60,593 nucleotides of DNA from JAVBTR01 sp031556065. GTDB taxonomy: Bacteria > Bacillota > Clostridia > Christensenellales > Aristaeellaceae. Shown here one piece after another: positions 32,674 through 40,319 of the stretch (its first letter is position 1; each line of letters opens with the position of its first letter). The notes below the pieces were generated by a model that was not told where the DNA came from, did no database searches, and worked only from the letters and a program-made list of their open reading frames with translations. The DNA is taken from positions 1-60,593 of the forward strand of contig JAVBTR010000016.1 in assembly GCA_031556065.1 (NCBI GenBank). The letters are read 5' to 3'. The translations under genes and the position numbers were made by a program.

Positions 32674-33307
32674 GCTCTAGAATCTCTTGGGGGCGATCCA
32701 CAATGTATGTGGCATTGCCCCTTTCCAGTTCATCCCTTTTTCGAAAGCCCCAGGTGACGCCAATGGCTTTCATACCTGCTGCGTTGGCGCAGGCCATATC
32801 CACAATGGTATCCCCGGCATAAAGGCAATTGGCAGGGGTGACATTCAATTCTTTGGCGATTGCAAAGGCCCCTGCAGGGTCGGGCTTTGGATGCATGCCC
32901 TCCACCTGGCCCCGGATACAGGCAAATTTCACATCCGGGAAATAATGGGCAATCACCTTCAATGTGTCCTTGTGGGGCTTGTTGGACAGCACCGCCACGG
33001 GCACATTTTTTGCATTCAAGCCTTTTAACAGCTCCGGCACGCCCTCATAAGGGCGGGTGAGATTAGCGCTGTTTTTTCCGTAATCTGCCTGATACAATTG
33101 GGCCACCTGGGGCGCCAGTTGGATGTTTTCTTCCCCTACAGCCTGCTCAGCCAAAATTTTGACGCCGCCGCCTACAAAATAGCAATACCTGTCCGCCTCA
33201 TAGGTAGGCAAACCGAATTGAACCAAGGCCCGGTTCATGCTATCCCGGATATCTTCAATGGTATTTAAAAGCGTTCCATCCAAATCAAATACGATGGCCT
33301 CTGTCAT
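32666..33307 (-). CDS. HAD phosphatase, phosphoglycolate phosphatase-like
   Basis: A 213-residue HAD superfamily hydrolase. Motif I is VFDLDGTLLNT with the nucleophile Asp near residue 8, motif II VAVLSNKPH, motif III Lys in GMHPKPDPA, motif IV YAGDTIVDMACANAAG. The helical cap after motif I (IRDSMNRALVQFGLPTYE) and the length fit Gph/PpaX-type enzymes, which act on phosphoglycolate or pyrophosphate. Solitary gene on the minus strand, overlapping the DUF1874-like gene tail to tail. Confidence 0.92.
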   Translation of the reverse strand: MTEAIVFDLDGTLLNTIEDIRDSMNRALVQFGLPTYEADRYCYFVGGGVKILAEQAVGEENIQLAPQVAQLYQADYGKNSANLTRPYEGVPELLKGLNAKNVPVAVLSNKPHKDTLKVIAHYFPDVKFACIRGQVEGMHPKPDPAGAFAIAKELNVTPANCLYAGDTIVDMACANAAGMKAIGVTWGFRKRDELERGNATYIVDRPQEILELI

Positions 33308-33406
33308 TTTAAAAGCCCCCTTTCAAATTTCGGCTCTTATTATAGCATTATTTTTATGAAATTGGCAAAAGCTATTGTCATCTGAATAAAAAGGATGGCG
33401 AAAATC

Positions 33407-33985
33407 ATGCAAAAAGATTCCCGGCGCGATTTCCCTAAAAATGCAAAAGTGCTTCCCGGCAGGCAAGTTATTTTAGGCAGTGTGGCCTTATGTTTAATCG
33501 CCGTGGCCCTGGTTTTCGGGCTCAAGCCCGCTAACCTTCCCATTGAATCTCCCGCAGATCAGGCCGGCGCCATGACAGATACCGTAGTAAAGGCCGGTTG
33601 CCAAGTTATACAAAATTTAAGCTATATCCCTTGTGGGCACAGCGTTACAAGGCGCACGGACATCCCAACGGAGCTAATTGGCAAAACCCGCTCCGACGTG
33701 GAAGCCGCCTACGATCAATACCGGGTTACGGAATTTCTGCCTACCCAAGTCACCATGAGCCAAGAATTGAATATGTACTGTGCCAGCCACTTGATCTTAA
33801 TGCCCGATGAATCCGGCATGCTCTGCGTGTTCGAAAACAAGTACGGCGACGCCCTGATGCTCAAAGACAGCTTGGACCTGCCACTGAAAGACTTGCCCGA
33901 GGCCATTCAGGAGGAAGTCAAAAACGGCAAGGGCTTCGATGACGCCACTGCTTTGGAGCAGTGGTTGGAATCGGTTGAAAGCTAA
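33407..33985 (+). CDS. BofC-like sporulation protein
   Basis: A 192-residue protein with a short basic N-terminus, one membrane helix near residues 20-40 (ILGSVALCLIAVALVFGL) and an extracytoplasmic domain. The C-terminal third (SGMLCVFENKYGDALMLKDSLDLPLKDLPEA, split here only for reading) follows the BofC C-terminal pattern: a hydrophobic strand, a glycine-containing turn, LP-x-LP and a final helix. BofC restrains the SpoIVB protease in the forespore of B. subtilis. The ATG at 33407 is preferred, with AAGGA 11 bases upstream; an earlier ATG at 33395 overlaps the ribosome site. Proximity to the Gin-like gene supports a sporulation role. Confidence 0.6.
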   Translation: MQKDSRRDFPKNAKVLPGRQVILGSVALCLIAVALVFGLKPANLPIESPADQAGAMTDTVVKAGCQVIQNLSYIPCGHSVTRRTDIPTELIGKTRSDVEAAYDQYRVTEFLPTQVTMSQELNMYCASHLILMPDESGMLCVFENKYGDALMLKDSLDLPLKDLPEAIQEEVKNGKGFDDATALEQWLESVES

Positions 33986-34000
33986 TTGATCATCCACCTA

Positions 34001-34027
34001 AAAAAACTGCCTTTTGGCAGTTTTTTT
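34001..34027. terminator. Bidirectional Rho-independent terminator
   Basis: AAAAAACTGCC and GGCAGTTTTTT pair around a TTTT loop, giving a U-tract on both strands. It separates the BofC-like gene from the convergent Gin-like gene. Confidence 0.9.
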
Positions 34028-34028
34028 A

Positions 34029-34202
34029 TTATACGCTCGCATCGGCCCACTTAGCGAGCTTTCTTCGTTTTGCTCTTTTCAGCGCTATGGCACTGTTAGG
34101 CTTGAGTAATTTCTGTTCGCAAGGGACACAGATAAAGCAGCCCAGTATGTTTAAACCTGTTGGGAAACTTTTGTTGCACAGGATGCATTTTGGTTCCGTC
34201 AT
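34029..34202 (-). CDS. gin: Gin/CsfB-type anti-sigma zinc-finger protein
   Basis: A 57-residue protein with a treble-cysteine zinc ribbon: CILC near the start and CFICVPCE after 13 residues, the layout of Gin (CsfB), which binds sigma-G and sigma-E in B. subtilis to time their activity. The C-terminal half is basic (LKRAKRRKLAKW). The ATG at 34202 has AGGGAGGG 7 bases upstream; earlier in-frame ATGs lie at or inside that site. A sigma-F-like promoter precedes it, matching known csfB control. Somewhat short for the family (about 64) but all four cysteine pairs needed are visible. Confidence 0.8.
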   Translation of the reverse strand: MTEPKCILCNKSFPTGLNILGCFICVPCEQKLLKPNSAIALKRAKRRKLAKWADASV

Positions 34203-34229
34203 TGGCATTCCCTCCCTTTTCCATACCAT

Positions 34230-34259
34230 GATTGTGCCCTGTATACCATGAAAACATAC
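34230..34259 (-). promoter_or_regulatory. Candidate sigma-F promoter of the Gin-like gene
   Basis: On the minus strand GTATG (34255-34259), exactly 15 bases, then GGGCACAATC (34230-34239). This matches 4 of 5 and 9 of 10 positions of the sigma-F consensus GYWTA-N15-GGNNANAHTR. It lies 28 bases before the ATG. Confidence 0.55.
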
Positions 34260-34342
34260 ACCAACGCTTAAATTTCTTTACGGTTCCATGTAATTGTTGT
34301 ATAATTCGCTGTATGAAACGTAAAAAGGAGCGCTACCCTACC

Positions 34343-35197
34343 ATGACCGCCAAACAAAAATGGACAGATTTCCTCCTTTTAACCTTAGGTACCGCAAGCA
34401 TTTCCATCGGGGTTTACTTTTTTAAATTCCCCAACCATTTTTCCACTGGCGGTGTCAGCGGCCTAGCGCTGATCTTAGGACATTATATTCCAAATCTATC
34501 CTCGGGTTCCTTGGTATTTATTTTAAACCAAGTCCTGCTGCTATTGGGTTTTTTACTGTTCGGAAAAGGCTTCGGTATAAGGACAGCCTATTCCAGCCTG
34601 CTTTTTTCCGGGCTGGTATGGGGGCTTGAATATTTAATCCCTATGAACAGCCCCTTGACTAACCAGCCTTTAATGGAGCTGATTTTCGCCGTAACCTTTC
34701 CCGCGATTGGCTCAGCCATTTTGTTCAACATCGGTGCCTCCTCCGGCGGAACGGACATCGTAGCGATGTTGCTTCGAAAATACACCAATTTAAACATTGG
34801 CCGGTCTCTTTTAATGGTGGACTTGATTATCACTGTTTCCGCCTGCTTCGCTTTCGGTATTGAGGCGGGGCTGTTCTCCATTTTAGGGCTGGGCCTCAAA
34901 TCCGTTATGGTGGACATGGTGCTGGAAAACATTAAGATCGCCAAATGCTTCCACATTATTACCAACAACCCGGAACCCATCCAGGCGTTTATTACCGATG
35001 TACTAAAGCGCGGCGCCACCATTATCGATGCCCAAGGGGCCTTCAGCCACGAAAAACGCACGGTGCTGTTAACGGTCGTGAACCGTGCCCAATCCATTGC
35101 CTTAAGGCGGTATGCCAAGCTTAAGGACCCAGAATGCTTTATTCTAATCACCAATACAAGCGAAATCGTTGGCAAAGGCTTTAGAGGCACCAACTAG
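34343..35197 (+). CDS. YitT-family membrane protein (DUF161 + DUF2179)
   Basis: A 284-residue membrane protein. Five to six helices fill residues 10-190, including the family motifs FSTGGVSGLALIL and GASSGGTDIVAMLLRKYTN. A cytosolic DUF2179 domain fills the C-terminus (IITNNPEPIQAFI, RGATIIDAQGAFSHE). The substrate is unknown; the family may move amino acids or other small solutes. The ATG at 34343 is used, with AAAAAGGAG 12 bases upstream. It is the first gene of an operon with the DMT permease and the rRNA methyltransferase. Confidence 0.9.
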   Translation: MTAKQKWTDFLLLTLGTASISIGVYFFKFPNHFSTGGVSGLALILGHYIPNLSSGSLVFILNQVLLLLGFLLFGKGFGIRTAYSSLLFSGLVWGLEYLIPMNSPLTNQPLMELIFAVTFPAIGSAILFNIGASSGGTDIVAMLLRKYTNLNIGRSLLMVDLIITVSACFAFGIEAGLFSILGLGLKSVMVDMVLENIKIAKCFHIITNNPEPIQAFITDVLKRGATIIDAQGAFSHEKRTVLLTVVNRAQSIALRRYAKLKDPECFILITNTSEIVGKGFRGTN

Positions 35198-35205
35198 GAG
35201 GTTTT

Positions 35206-36093
35206 ATGGTATCCATCATAGCCATCTTCACAGGGGTTCTCTATTCCGTTATGAACACATTCAATGCCGAGTTGAACGTTCATTTTGGTATGATTCTCTC
35301 CACCACCATTGTGCATTTTGCGGGCGGCCTATGTCTTTGGCCCCTTCTTTTTACCCGCTGGGGTAAACGCAAACGGCCTGCCAAATGGTTTTTATATGGC
35401 GGCGGCCTATCCGGCGTAATAACCGTGGTTGCATACAATGTGGGCATCGGCGTTTTGGGTGCTACAGCCAGTATGGCCATTTCTCTTTTGAGCCAAATCG
35501 TGGTTTCGGCTATATTGGACGCAAAGGGTATCATTGGCGCAAAGCCCCTTCCGCTTAACAAGAACAAGCTTATTGGCATGGCCTTAATCGCCATTGGTTG
35601 TGCTATTATGATCCTTGGCTTTATGGAAAACAACAGGGGCAGCGTACTGCTGGCCGCTGTAATCATGATCGTCGCTGGTCTATCTATTGTATTTACCCGC
35701 TTATCCAATGCCATGCTGGCGGCTGTATCCGGCATAGGCCATTCCACCATTATGAACCACACCACCGGCTTTTTTGCTTGCCTGATCCTGTTTATCCTCT
35801 TTGGTTTTCCCGGGGCCGAAAGCCTGCAAACAGTCAGCATTCCCTGGGGGTATTACCTTGGCGGGCCTTTAGGGGCGGTGAGCATCTTTGTTTTAAACAC
35901 GATCACCAAAAAAGCCGCCCAAGTTCGCATAACGCTGATCCTCTTTATCGGCCAAACCCTTTCTTCCATTCTGATTGATGCATGGGTGCTTAATAAATTT
36001 TCAATTCTCATTTTGCCGGGGATCGCATTGGTAACCCTGGGCCTGATTGTGAATGATTTAGGCGACCGAAACGCCACAAAGGAGAAAGCCTGA
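35206..36093 (+). CDS. DMT-superfamily permease
   Basis: A 295-residue protein with ten hydrophobic segments in two similar halves, as in drug/metabolite transporters of the EamA or DUF606 (YdcZ) type. The asparagine in SVMNTFNAELN of helix 1 and the paired SNAMLAAVSGIG of the second half are the visible repeat. Substrate unknown. AGGAGG precedes the ATG and the gap from YitT is 8 bases. Its stop overlaps the next start (TGATG). Confidence 0.78.
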   Translation: MVSIIAIFTGVLYSVMNTFNAELNVHFGMILSTTIVHFAGGLCLWPLLFTRWGKRKRPAKWFLYGGGLSGVITVVAYNVGIGVLGATASMAISLLSQIVVSAILDAKGIIGAKPLPLNKNKLIGMALIAIGCAIMILGFMENNRGSVLLAAVIMIVAGLSIVFTRLSNAMLAAVSGIGHSTIMNHTTGFFACLILFILFGFPGAESLQTVSIPWGYYLGGPLGAVSIFVLNTITKKAAQVRITLILFIGQTLSSILIDAWVLNKFSILILPGIALVTLGLIVNDLGDRNATKEKA

Positions 36094-36857
36094 TGGAGCA
36101 TATCACCAGCACGAAAAACCCCCAGGTGGCTGCCATTAAGGGACTTAAAAACCGTAAGGACCGTGAAGCCGCTGGGACTTTCTTGGTAGAAGGCAGCAAA
36201 ATGGTGCAGGAAGCGTTGAAGCTTGCCGGCCAAGTGCTTTCCCTGTGGGCAACGGATGAAAGGGCGCTGAACGCCAGCTGCCCCTGCTATCTGGTGCCGC
36301 AGCACGTGATGCAGGCTCTTTGCAACACCGTTACCCCTCAGGGCATCGCCGCCGTGGTAAAGCTGCCCCCAGCACCAGCTTTAAAGGCTTTAGGCCATAA
36401 GATTATCGTTTTGGACGATGTGCAGGACCCGGGCAACGTAGGCACTATTCTGCGCACCGCCGATGCCGCAGGCTTTACAGGAGCCATTCTTTCCACCGGC
36501 AGCGCGGACCCTTTTTCCCCTAAATGCTTAAGGGCTACCATGGGCAGCATCTTCCGCATGCCGATCCTGCTCACGGGCTGTCTTTCCGCCACGCTTGAAG
36601 CCTTAAAGCCCCAAGGCTTTTCCATTCTGGCGGCGGAACTTAGCCAGGATGATTTTTTCAGGCGGCAAGGGGTTCAAAGCTGTTATGGGCTGATTATCGG
36701 CAACGAGGGCAGCGGCATCAGCCCCGCCGTATCCGCTGTGGCCACCCACCATTTGGCCCTGCCCATGGCAGGCGGCGCGGAATCCTTAAACGCAGCCATT
36801 GCCGCTGGGATCATGATGTACGATTTGAGCTTTCGAAAAGAGGATATCAACCCATGA
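36093..36857 (+). CDS. TrmH/SpoU-family RNA 2'-O-methyltransferase
   Basis: A 254-residue SPOUT methyltransferase. An N-terminal substrate-binding domain (residues 1-90; STKNPQVAAIKGLKNRKDRE and FLVEGSKMVQEAL) precedes the knotted catalytic domain with the three SpoU motifs: LDDVQDPGNVGTILRTAD, LIIGNEGSGIS and AESLNAAIAAGIMMYD. It transfers methyl from SAM to a 2'-hydroxyl in rRNA or tRNA; the length and N-domain match the RlmB/TsnR type. It is translationally coupled to the DMT gene. A small broken frame overlaps its stop as ATGA. Confidence 0.93.
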   Translation: MEHITSTKNPQVAAIKGLKNRKDREAAGTFLVEGSKMVQEALKLAGQVLSLWATDERALNASCPCYLVPQHVMQALCNTVTPQGIAAVVKLPPAPALKALGHKIIVLDDVQDPGNVGTILRTADAAGFTGAILSTGSADPFSPKCLRATMGSIFRMPILLTGCLSATLEALKPQGFSILAAELSQDDFFRRQGVQSCYGLIIGNEGSGISPAVSAVATHHLALPMAGGAESLNAAIAAGIMMYDLSFRKEDINP

Positions 36858-37022
36858 AAGCCTCTGTGAAAAAACCCAATTCTTTTTATGGCAAGACTAC
36901 TGGCACTTTCCTATAAGTTCCATGCCCAATCTGAAGTCAGCGAAAAAGGGCGCTGCATGCTGGTTTTCACCGGCTTGAACGCCCTTTTTGCAGTGATCTT
37001 GCTGGCTGGGGCTATGCTTTGA
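36854..37022 (+). pseudogene. Possible small coupled gene interrupted by a frameshift
   Basis: An ATG at 36854 overlaps the methyltransferase stop as ATGA but reads only 20 codons. After the T5 run at 36883-36887, the frame shifted by one base is open to 37022 and encodes a coherent segment with a membrane-helix-like tail (LVFTGLNALFAVILLAGAML). Dropping one T would give a 55-residue single-pass protein. A hairpin (36943-36952 with 36980-36989) runs through it, so it could equally be untranslated terminator sequence. Confidence is low. Confidence 0.3.
36943..36989. terminator. Hairpin after the methyltransferase operon
   Basis: AAAAAGGGCG (36943-36952) pairs with CGCCCTTTTT (36980-36989), with a T-run inside the right arm on the plus strand and on the minus strand by symmetry. 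It lies between the convergent methyltransferase and GH3 genes. The 27-base loop is long. Confidence 0.5.
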
Positions 37023-37042
37023 AACAACGCTGGGCTTTTCTC

Positions 37043-39130
37043 TTACAACTGAATCTCCACCTTAACGGCCTTTTGCCCGGATAGCTTTTCGGAAACGTTG
37101 TCCGGCTGGTTCAGTCCCGCGTAAAGGCTAAAGCGCTTGCCGTCCATGATCCGGCTGCCATCATCGTCCACCACGGTAAAGGCTGTGTAGCTAATAGGAA
37201 GGGTGAAGGTCTTTTCTTCCCCGGCCTTTAGGTGGATGCGTTTAAAGGCGCAAAGGCTTGGATGCAGGGCCGCAAAGGCGGATTCTTCGTCTTTGATATA
37301 TAGCTGCACCACTTCATCGGTATCCAGCTGGCCGCGGTTTTTCACCTTCACGGTCGCCTCCGCCCCATCGGGCCTGGCTTGAACGCTGGCCCCAGTGACT
37401 GCCCCAGCACCATAGGTAAGCCCAAAGCCAAAGGGATATAAGGCTTCCCCTTCAAAGTAGCGGTAAGTGCGGTTCTTCATGGCATAGTCGCAAAAATCTG
37501 GCAGATCGTTAACGCTGTGGTAGAAGGTTACCGGAAGCTTCCCCGAAGGCGATACCTTGCCAAAGAGGATATTGGCCAAAGCCGTTCCCCCTGTCTGGCC
37601 AGGGTACCAGGCCTGCAAAACCGCGTTGCCCTGATGCACATTTAAAGCGCTGCCCGAGGCCACCACAGTAATGACCTTTTTCCCTGTTTTTAAAACCGCG
37701 TCGATCAATTTCAGCTGGCTGGGTGGTAGGTCCAGGGTATTTTTATCTCCGGAGGAATATTCGTTGCCTGTATCCCCTTGCTCGCCTTCAATGGTGGCAT
37801 CCAGCCCCAGGCAGAGGATTACCGTATCGGCTTCATTGGCCACCCCAATAGCTTCGGCAATGCGGTCTTCGTTAAAGGCCAGATTGCTGGTGCTGTCTTT
37901 ATACAGATGGCAGCCCAGGGAATAAAGCACCCGCGCCTTGCCTTGGCAAGCGTTCTTGATGCCCTGCAAAAAAGTAACATACCGTGAGGATGTGCCTGCG
38001 TAGTTGCCTTCCAATGCCGGGATGCTGTCCGCGTTGGGGCCGATGACCGCCACGGTTTTAAGGCTGCTCAAATCAAGGGGCAGCACCCCATCGTTTTTCA
38101 ACAGCACCATGGATTTTTCCGCAGCCTTTAAAGCAATGGCATCATGGGCATCCGTATCGTTCTCCAGATAGGAAATGGTATCGTACTGGCAATCCCCGTC
38201 GAACATGCCTAGCATGATCCGGGTGGTAAAAAGCCGCTGGGCCGCCAGGCGAATCTGTCCCTCGGTAATCCGCCCTTCCTGCAAGGCTGCCAGCAAATGC
38301 AAATAGGTGTTGCCGCAGTTTAAATCGCAGCCGTTTTCCAGCGCCAGGGCAGCGGATTCCGGCGCTGTGGCGGTAACCTTATGGTACATATGAAAATCCG
38401 CAATGGCCCAGCAATCGCTGACAACGTGGCCCTCAAAGCCCCATTTGTCCCGCAGGGTTTCTTTAAGCAGCGTTTTTGAACCGCAAGCCGGTTCGCCGTT
38501 GACCCGGTTATAGGCTCCCATAACGGATTCCACTTTTGCTTCCTTTACCAGGGCCTCAAAGGCAGGCAAATAGGTTTCGTTCATGTCCTTGGGATTGGCC
38601 ACGGCATCGAACTCATGGCGCAGGGCTTCCGGTCCGGAGTGGACGGCAAAATGCTTGGCGCAGGCAGCACCTTTTAAATACTTTTGATTCCCCTGGAGGC
38701 CCTTTACAAAGGCCACCCCCAGGCGGGCCGTCAGATATGGGTCTTCCCCGTAGGTTTCATGGCCGCGGCCCCAGCGCGGGTCGCGGAATATATTAATATT
38801 GGGAGACCAGAAGGTGAGTCCCTTATAAATATCCCTGTCGCCGTTTTTAGCTTGCATGTTGTATTTGGCCCGGCCTTCGGTGGAAATGGTATCGGCAATT
38901 TCCTGCTGTAAATCCTCATCGAACATGGCGGCCATGCCAATAGCCTGGGGAAACACCGTGGCCGTGCCTGCCCGTGCCACCCCATGAAGGGCTTCATTCC
39001 ACCAATTGTATTCGGGAATGTTTAGCCTTGGAATAGCAGGCGCATTGTATTTCAGCTGCGCCGCCGCTTCGTCTAAAGTCATTTGCGAAACCAGATCGTA
39101 TGCCCTTTTTTGCGCTGTTTGCCTATCCAT
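37043..39130 (-). CDS. GH3-family beta-glycosidase
   Basis: A 695-residue GH3 enzyme (beta-glucosidase or beta-xylosidase). N-terminal barrel with KHFAVHSG at 159-166 and the nucleophile Asp239 in VVSDCW; the alpha/beta sandwich near residues 320-530 with GEQGDTGNE; and a fibronectin III-like C-terminus from about 590 (VKNRGQLDTDEVVQLYI). No signal peptide, so cytoplasmic. The WNEALHGVARAG start pattern is common in xylosidase/arabinosidase branches. It follows the LacI-type regulator by one base, and alpha-glucuronidase is divergent, both pointing to xylan oligosaccharides. Confidence 0.94.
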   Translation of the reverse strand: MDRQTAQKRAYDLVSQMTLDEAAAQLKYNAPAIPRLNIPEYNWWNEALHGVARAGTATVFPQAIGMAAMFDEDLQQEIADTISTEGRAKYNMQAKNGDRDIYKGLTFWSPNINIFRDPRWGRGHETYGEDPYLTARLGVAFVKGLQGNQKYLKGAACAKHFAVHSGPEALRHEFDAVANPKDMNETYLPAFEALVKEAKVESVMGAYNRVNGEPACGSKTLLKETLRDKWGFEGHVVSDCWAIADFHMYHKVTATAPESAALALENGCDLNCGNTYLHLLAALQEGRITEGQIRLAAQRLFTTRIMLGMFDGDCQYDTISYLENDTDAHDAIALKAAEKSMVLLKNDGVLPLDLSSLKTVAVIGPNADSIPALEGNYAGTSSRYVTFLQGIKNACQGKARVLYSLGCHLYKDSTSNLAFNEDRIAEAIGVANEADTVILCLGLDATIEGEQGDTGNEYSSGDKNTLDLPPSQLKLIDAVLKTGKKVITVVASGSALNVHQGNAVLQAWYPGQTGGTALANILFGKVSPSGKLPVTFYHSVNDLPDFCDYAMKNRTYRYFEGEALYPFGFGLTYGAGAVTGASVQARPDGAEATVKVKNRGQLDTDEVVQLYIKDEESAFAALHPSLCAFKRIHLKAGEEKTFTLPISYTAFTVVDDDGSRIMDGKRFSLYAGLNQPDNVSEKLSGQKAVKVEIQL

Positions 39131-39131
39131 T

Positions 39132-40163
39132 TTAATTTCCTCCCAATTCGTTTAAGTTCTCTATAATTCGAATTTGGTTTTCCATAATAATCTTTTCCCC
39201 CGGCACGCTGCCAGTTAAAATCCAATCGAAGGCGGTTTTCACACTGCGGTAGCCCTGCTCAAAGGGCTGTTGGCAAACCACCGCCTTAACAAGCCCATCC
39301 TCCATGCCCTGACCCACCGCCGGGGTATGGTCGAACCCAAAAACGCTGATCTTCGTTTCTTTTCCCATTTCCTTAACGCCCCGGCAAACCCCCTCCATGC
39401 CCGCGGCGATAACCATCAGCGTATCGATTTGCGCATGTGCTTGAAGGAGCTCCAGGGTGGCTTCGTATGCCATGTTTTCATCGTCCTGTGCCGCTGCCAT
39501 GCCCGCAATGCGAATACCAGGGCAGGCAGAGAGGATTTGAGCCACAAACCCATCTAGCCTTTGCCTGTGGCCCAGAACCGATTCCACGCCCGTAATAATG
39601 CCCAAGGTGGCTTTGCCCCCTGTGGCCAGACGCACAATCCCTGCCGCGGTCTTCCCTCCCTTTTCATAATCGCTGCCCACATAGCAAAGACGTTTGCTGC
39701 CCTGAATATCCGAGTTAATGGCGATGGTAGGAAGCCCCTGCTGCGCCAGCTCGTTCACCTTATCGATAATTAATTTATCGTTAATGGGTTGCAAAACCAG
39801 CGCGGCGGTTTCTTCCTCCACGCTTTTGATCAGCTCCAGCTGCTTTAATTTCTTGTACCCTCGCATGGGCACCACCTTCACAATAACCCCATAATCCTTC
39901 AGTTCGCTTTCCGCTTTTCGGATTCCCTCCAAAACATCGTGGAAGAAGGGGTTTCCTTCCGAGGAGACAATAACGGAAATGAGTGGGCTGGTCTTGCGAA
40001 CCGTTAGGGCTCTGCCCAAAATATTCTTTTGATACCCCGCCTTTTCAAGGGCTTCCAAGATGCGCTTTTCCGTTTCGGGATGCACCTTTCCACGGCCATT
40101 AATAACCCTGTCCACCGTGCCCCGAGATACGCCGCACATCAATGCAATTTCTCGTATGGTCAT
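39132..40163 (-). CDS. LacI-family transcriptional regulator
   Basis: A 343-residue repressor: helix-turn-helix in residues 1-55 (TIREIALMCGVSRGTVDRVINGRG) and a periplasmic-binding-protein-like ligand domain typical of ribose-type LacI proteins (VIVSSEGNPFFHDVLEGI, LVLQPINDKLI). It leads the operon with GH3 and is divergent from GH67. A near-perfect palindrome in the shared intergenic region is the likely operator for both directions. Confidence 0.94.
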   Translation of the reverse strand: MTIREIALMCGVSRGTVDRVINGRGKVHPETEKRILEALEKAGYQKNILGRALTVRKTSPLISVIVSSEGNPFFHDVLEGIRKAESELKDYGVIVKVVPMRGYKKLKQLELIKSVEEETAALVLQPINDKLIIDKVNELAQQGLPTIAINSDIQGSKRLCYVGSDYEKGGKTAAGIVRLATGGKATLGIITGVESVLGHRQRLDGFVAQILSACPGIRIAGMAAAQDDENMAYEATLELLQAHAQIDTLMVIAAGMEGVCRGVKEMGKETKISVFGFDHTPAVGQGMEDGLVKAVVCQQPFEQGYRSVKTAFDWILTGSVPGEKIIMENQIRIIENLNELGGN

Positions 40164-40192
40164 GTATTTCGCTCCCGGTATTTGATGGTTTC

Positions 40193-40221
40193 ATCATACC
40201 ATCAGGGTTCTTCCATGTCAA
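40193..40221 (-). promoter_or_regulatory. Promoter of the LacI-GH3 operon
   Basis: On the minus strand a perfect TTGACA (40216-40221), 17-base spacer, TATGAT (40193-40198), 30 bases before the ATG. Confidence 0.75.
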
Positions 40222-40223
40222 CC

Positions 40224-40239
40224 ATGTTCACGTGCACAT
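40224..40239. promoter_or_regulatory. Candidate LacI-type operator
   Basis: ATGT-N-CACGTG-N-ACAT, a 16-base palindrome with only the two N positions unmatched. The even-spaced centre is typical of LacI-family sites. It begins 3 bases upstream of the -35 box of the lacI promoter and 24 bases before the GH67 -35. Confidence 0.7.
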
Positions 40240-40262
40240 TAAGGGTTTTTTACGTTCCCATC

Positions 40263-40291
40263 TTGTATATGGTTTTTTAAGATGATATACT
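40263..40291 (+). promoter_or_regulatory. Promoter of the GH67 gene
   Basis: TTGTAT (40263-40268), 17 bases, TATACT (40286-40291), 29 bases before the ATG. Confidence 0.65.
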
Positions 40292-40319
40292 TTCATTAAG
40301 AAAAAACAGGAGGTGCCCC

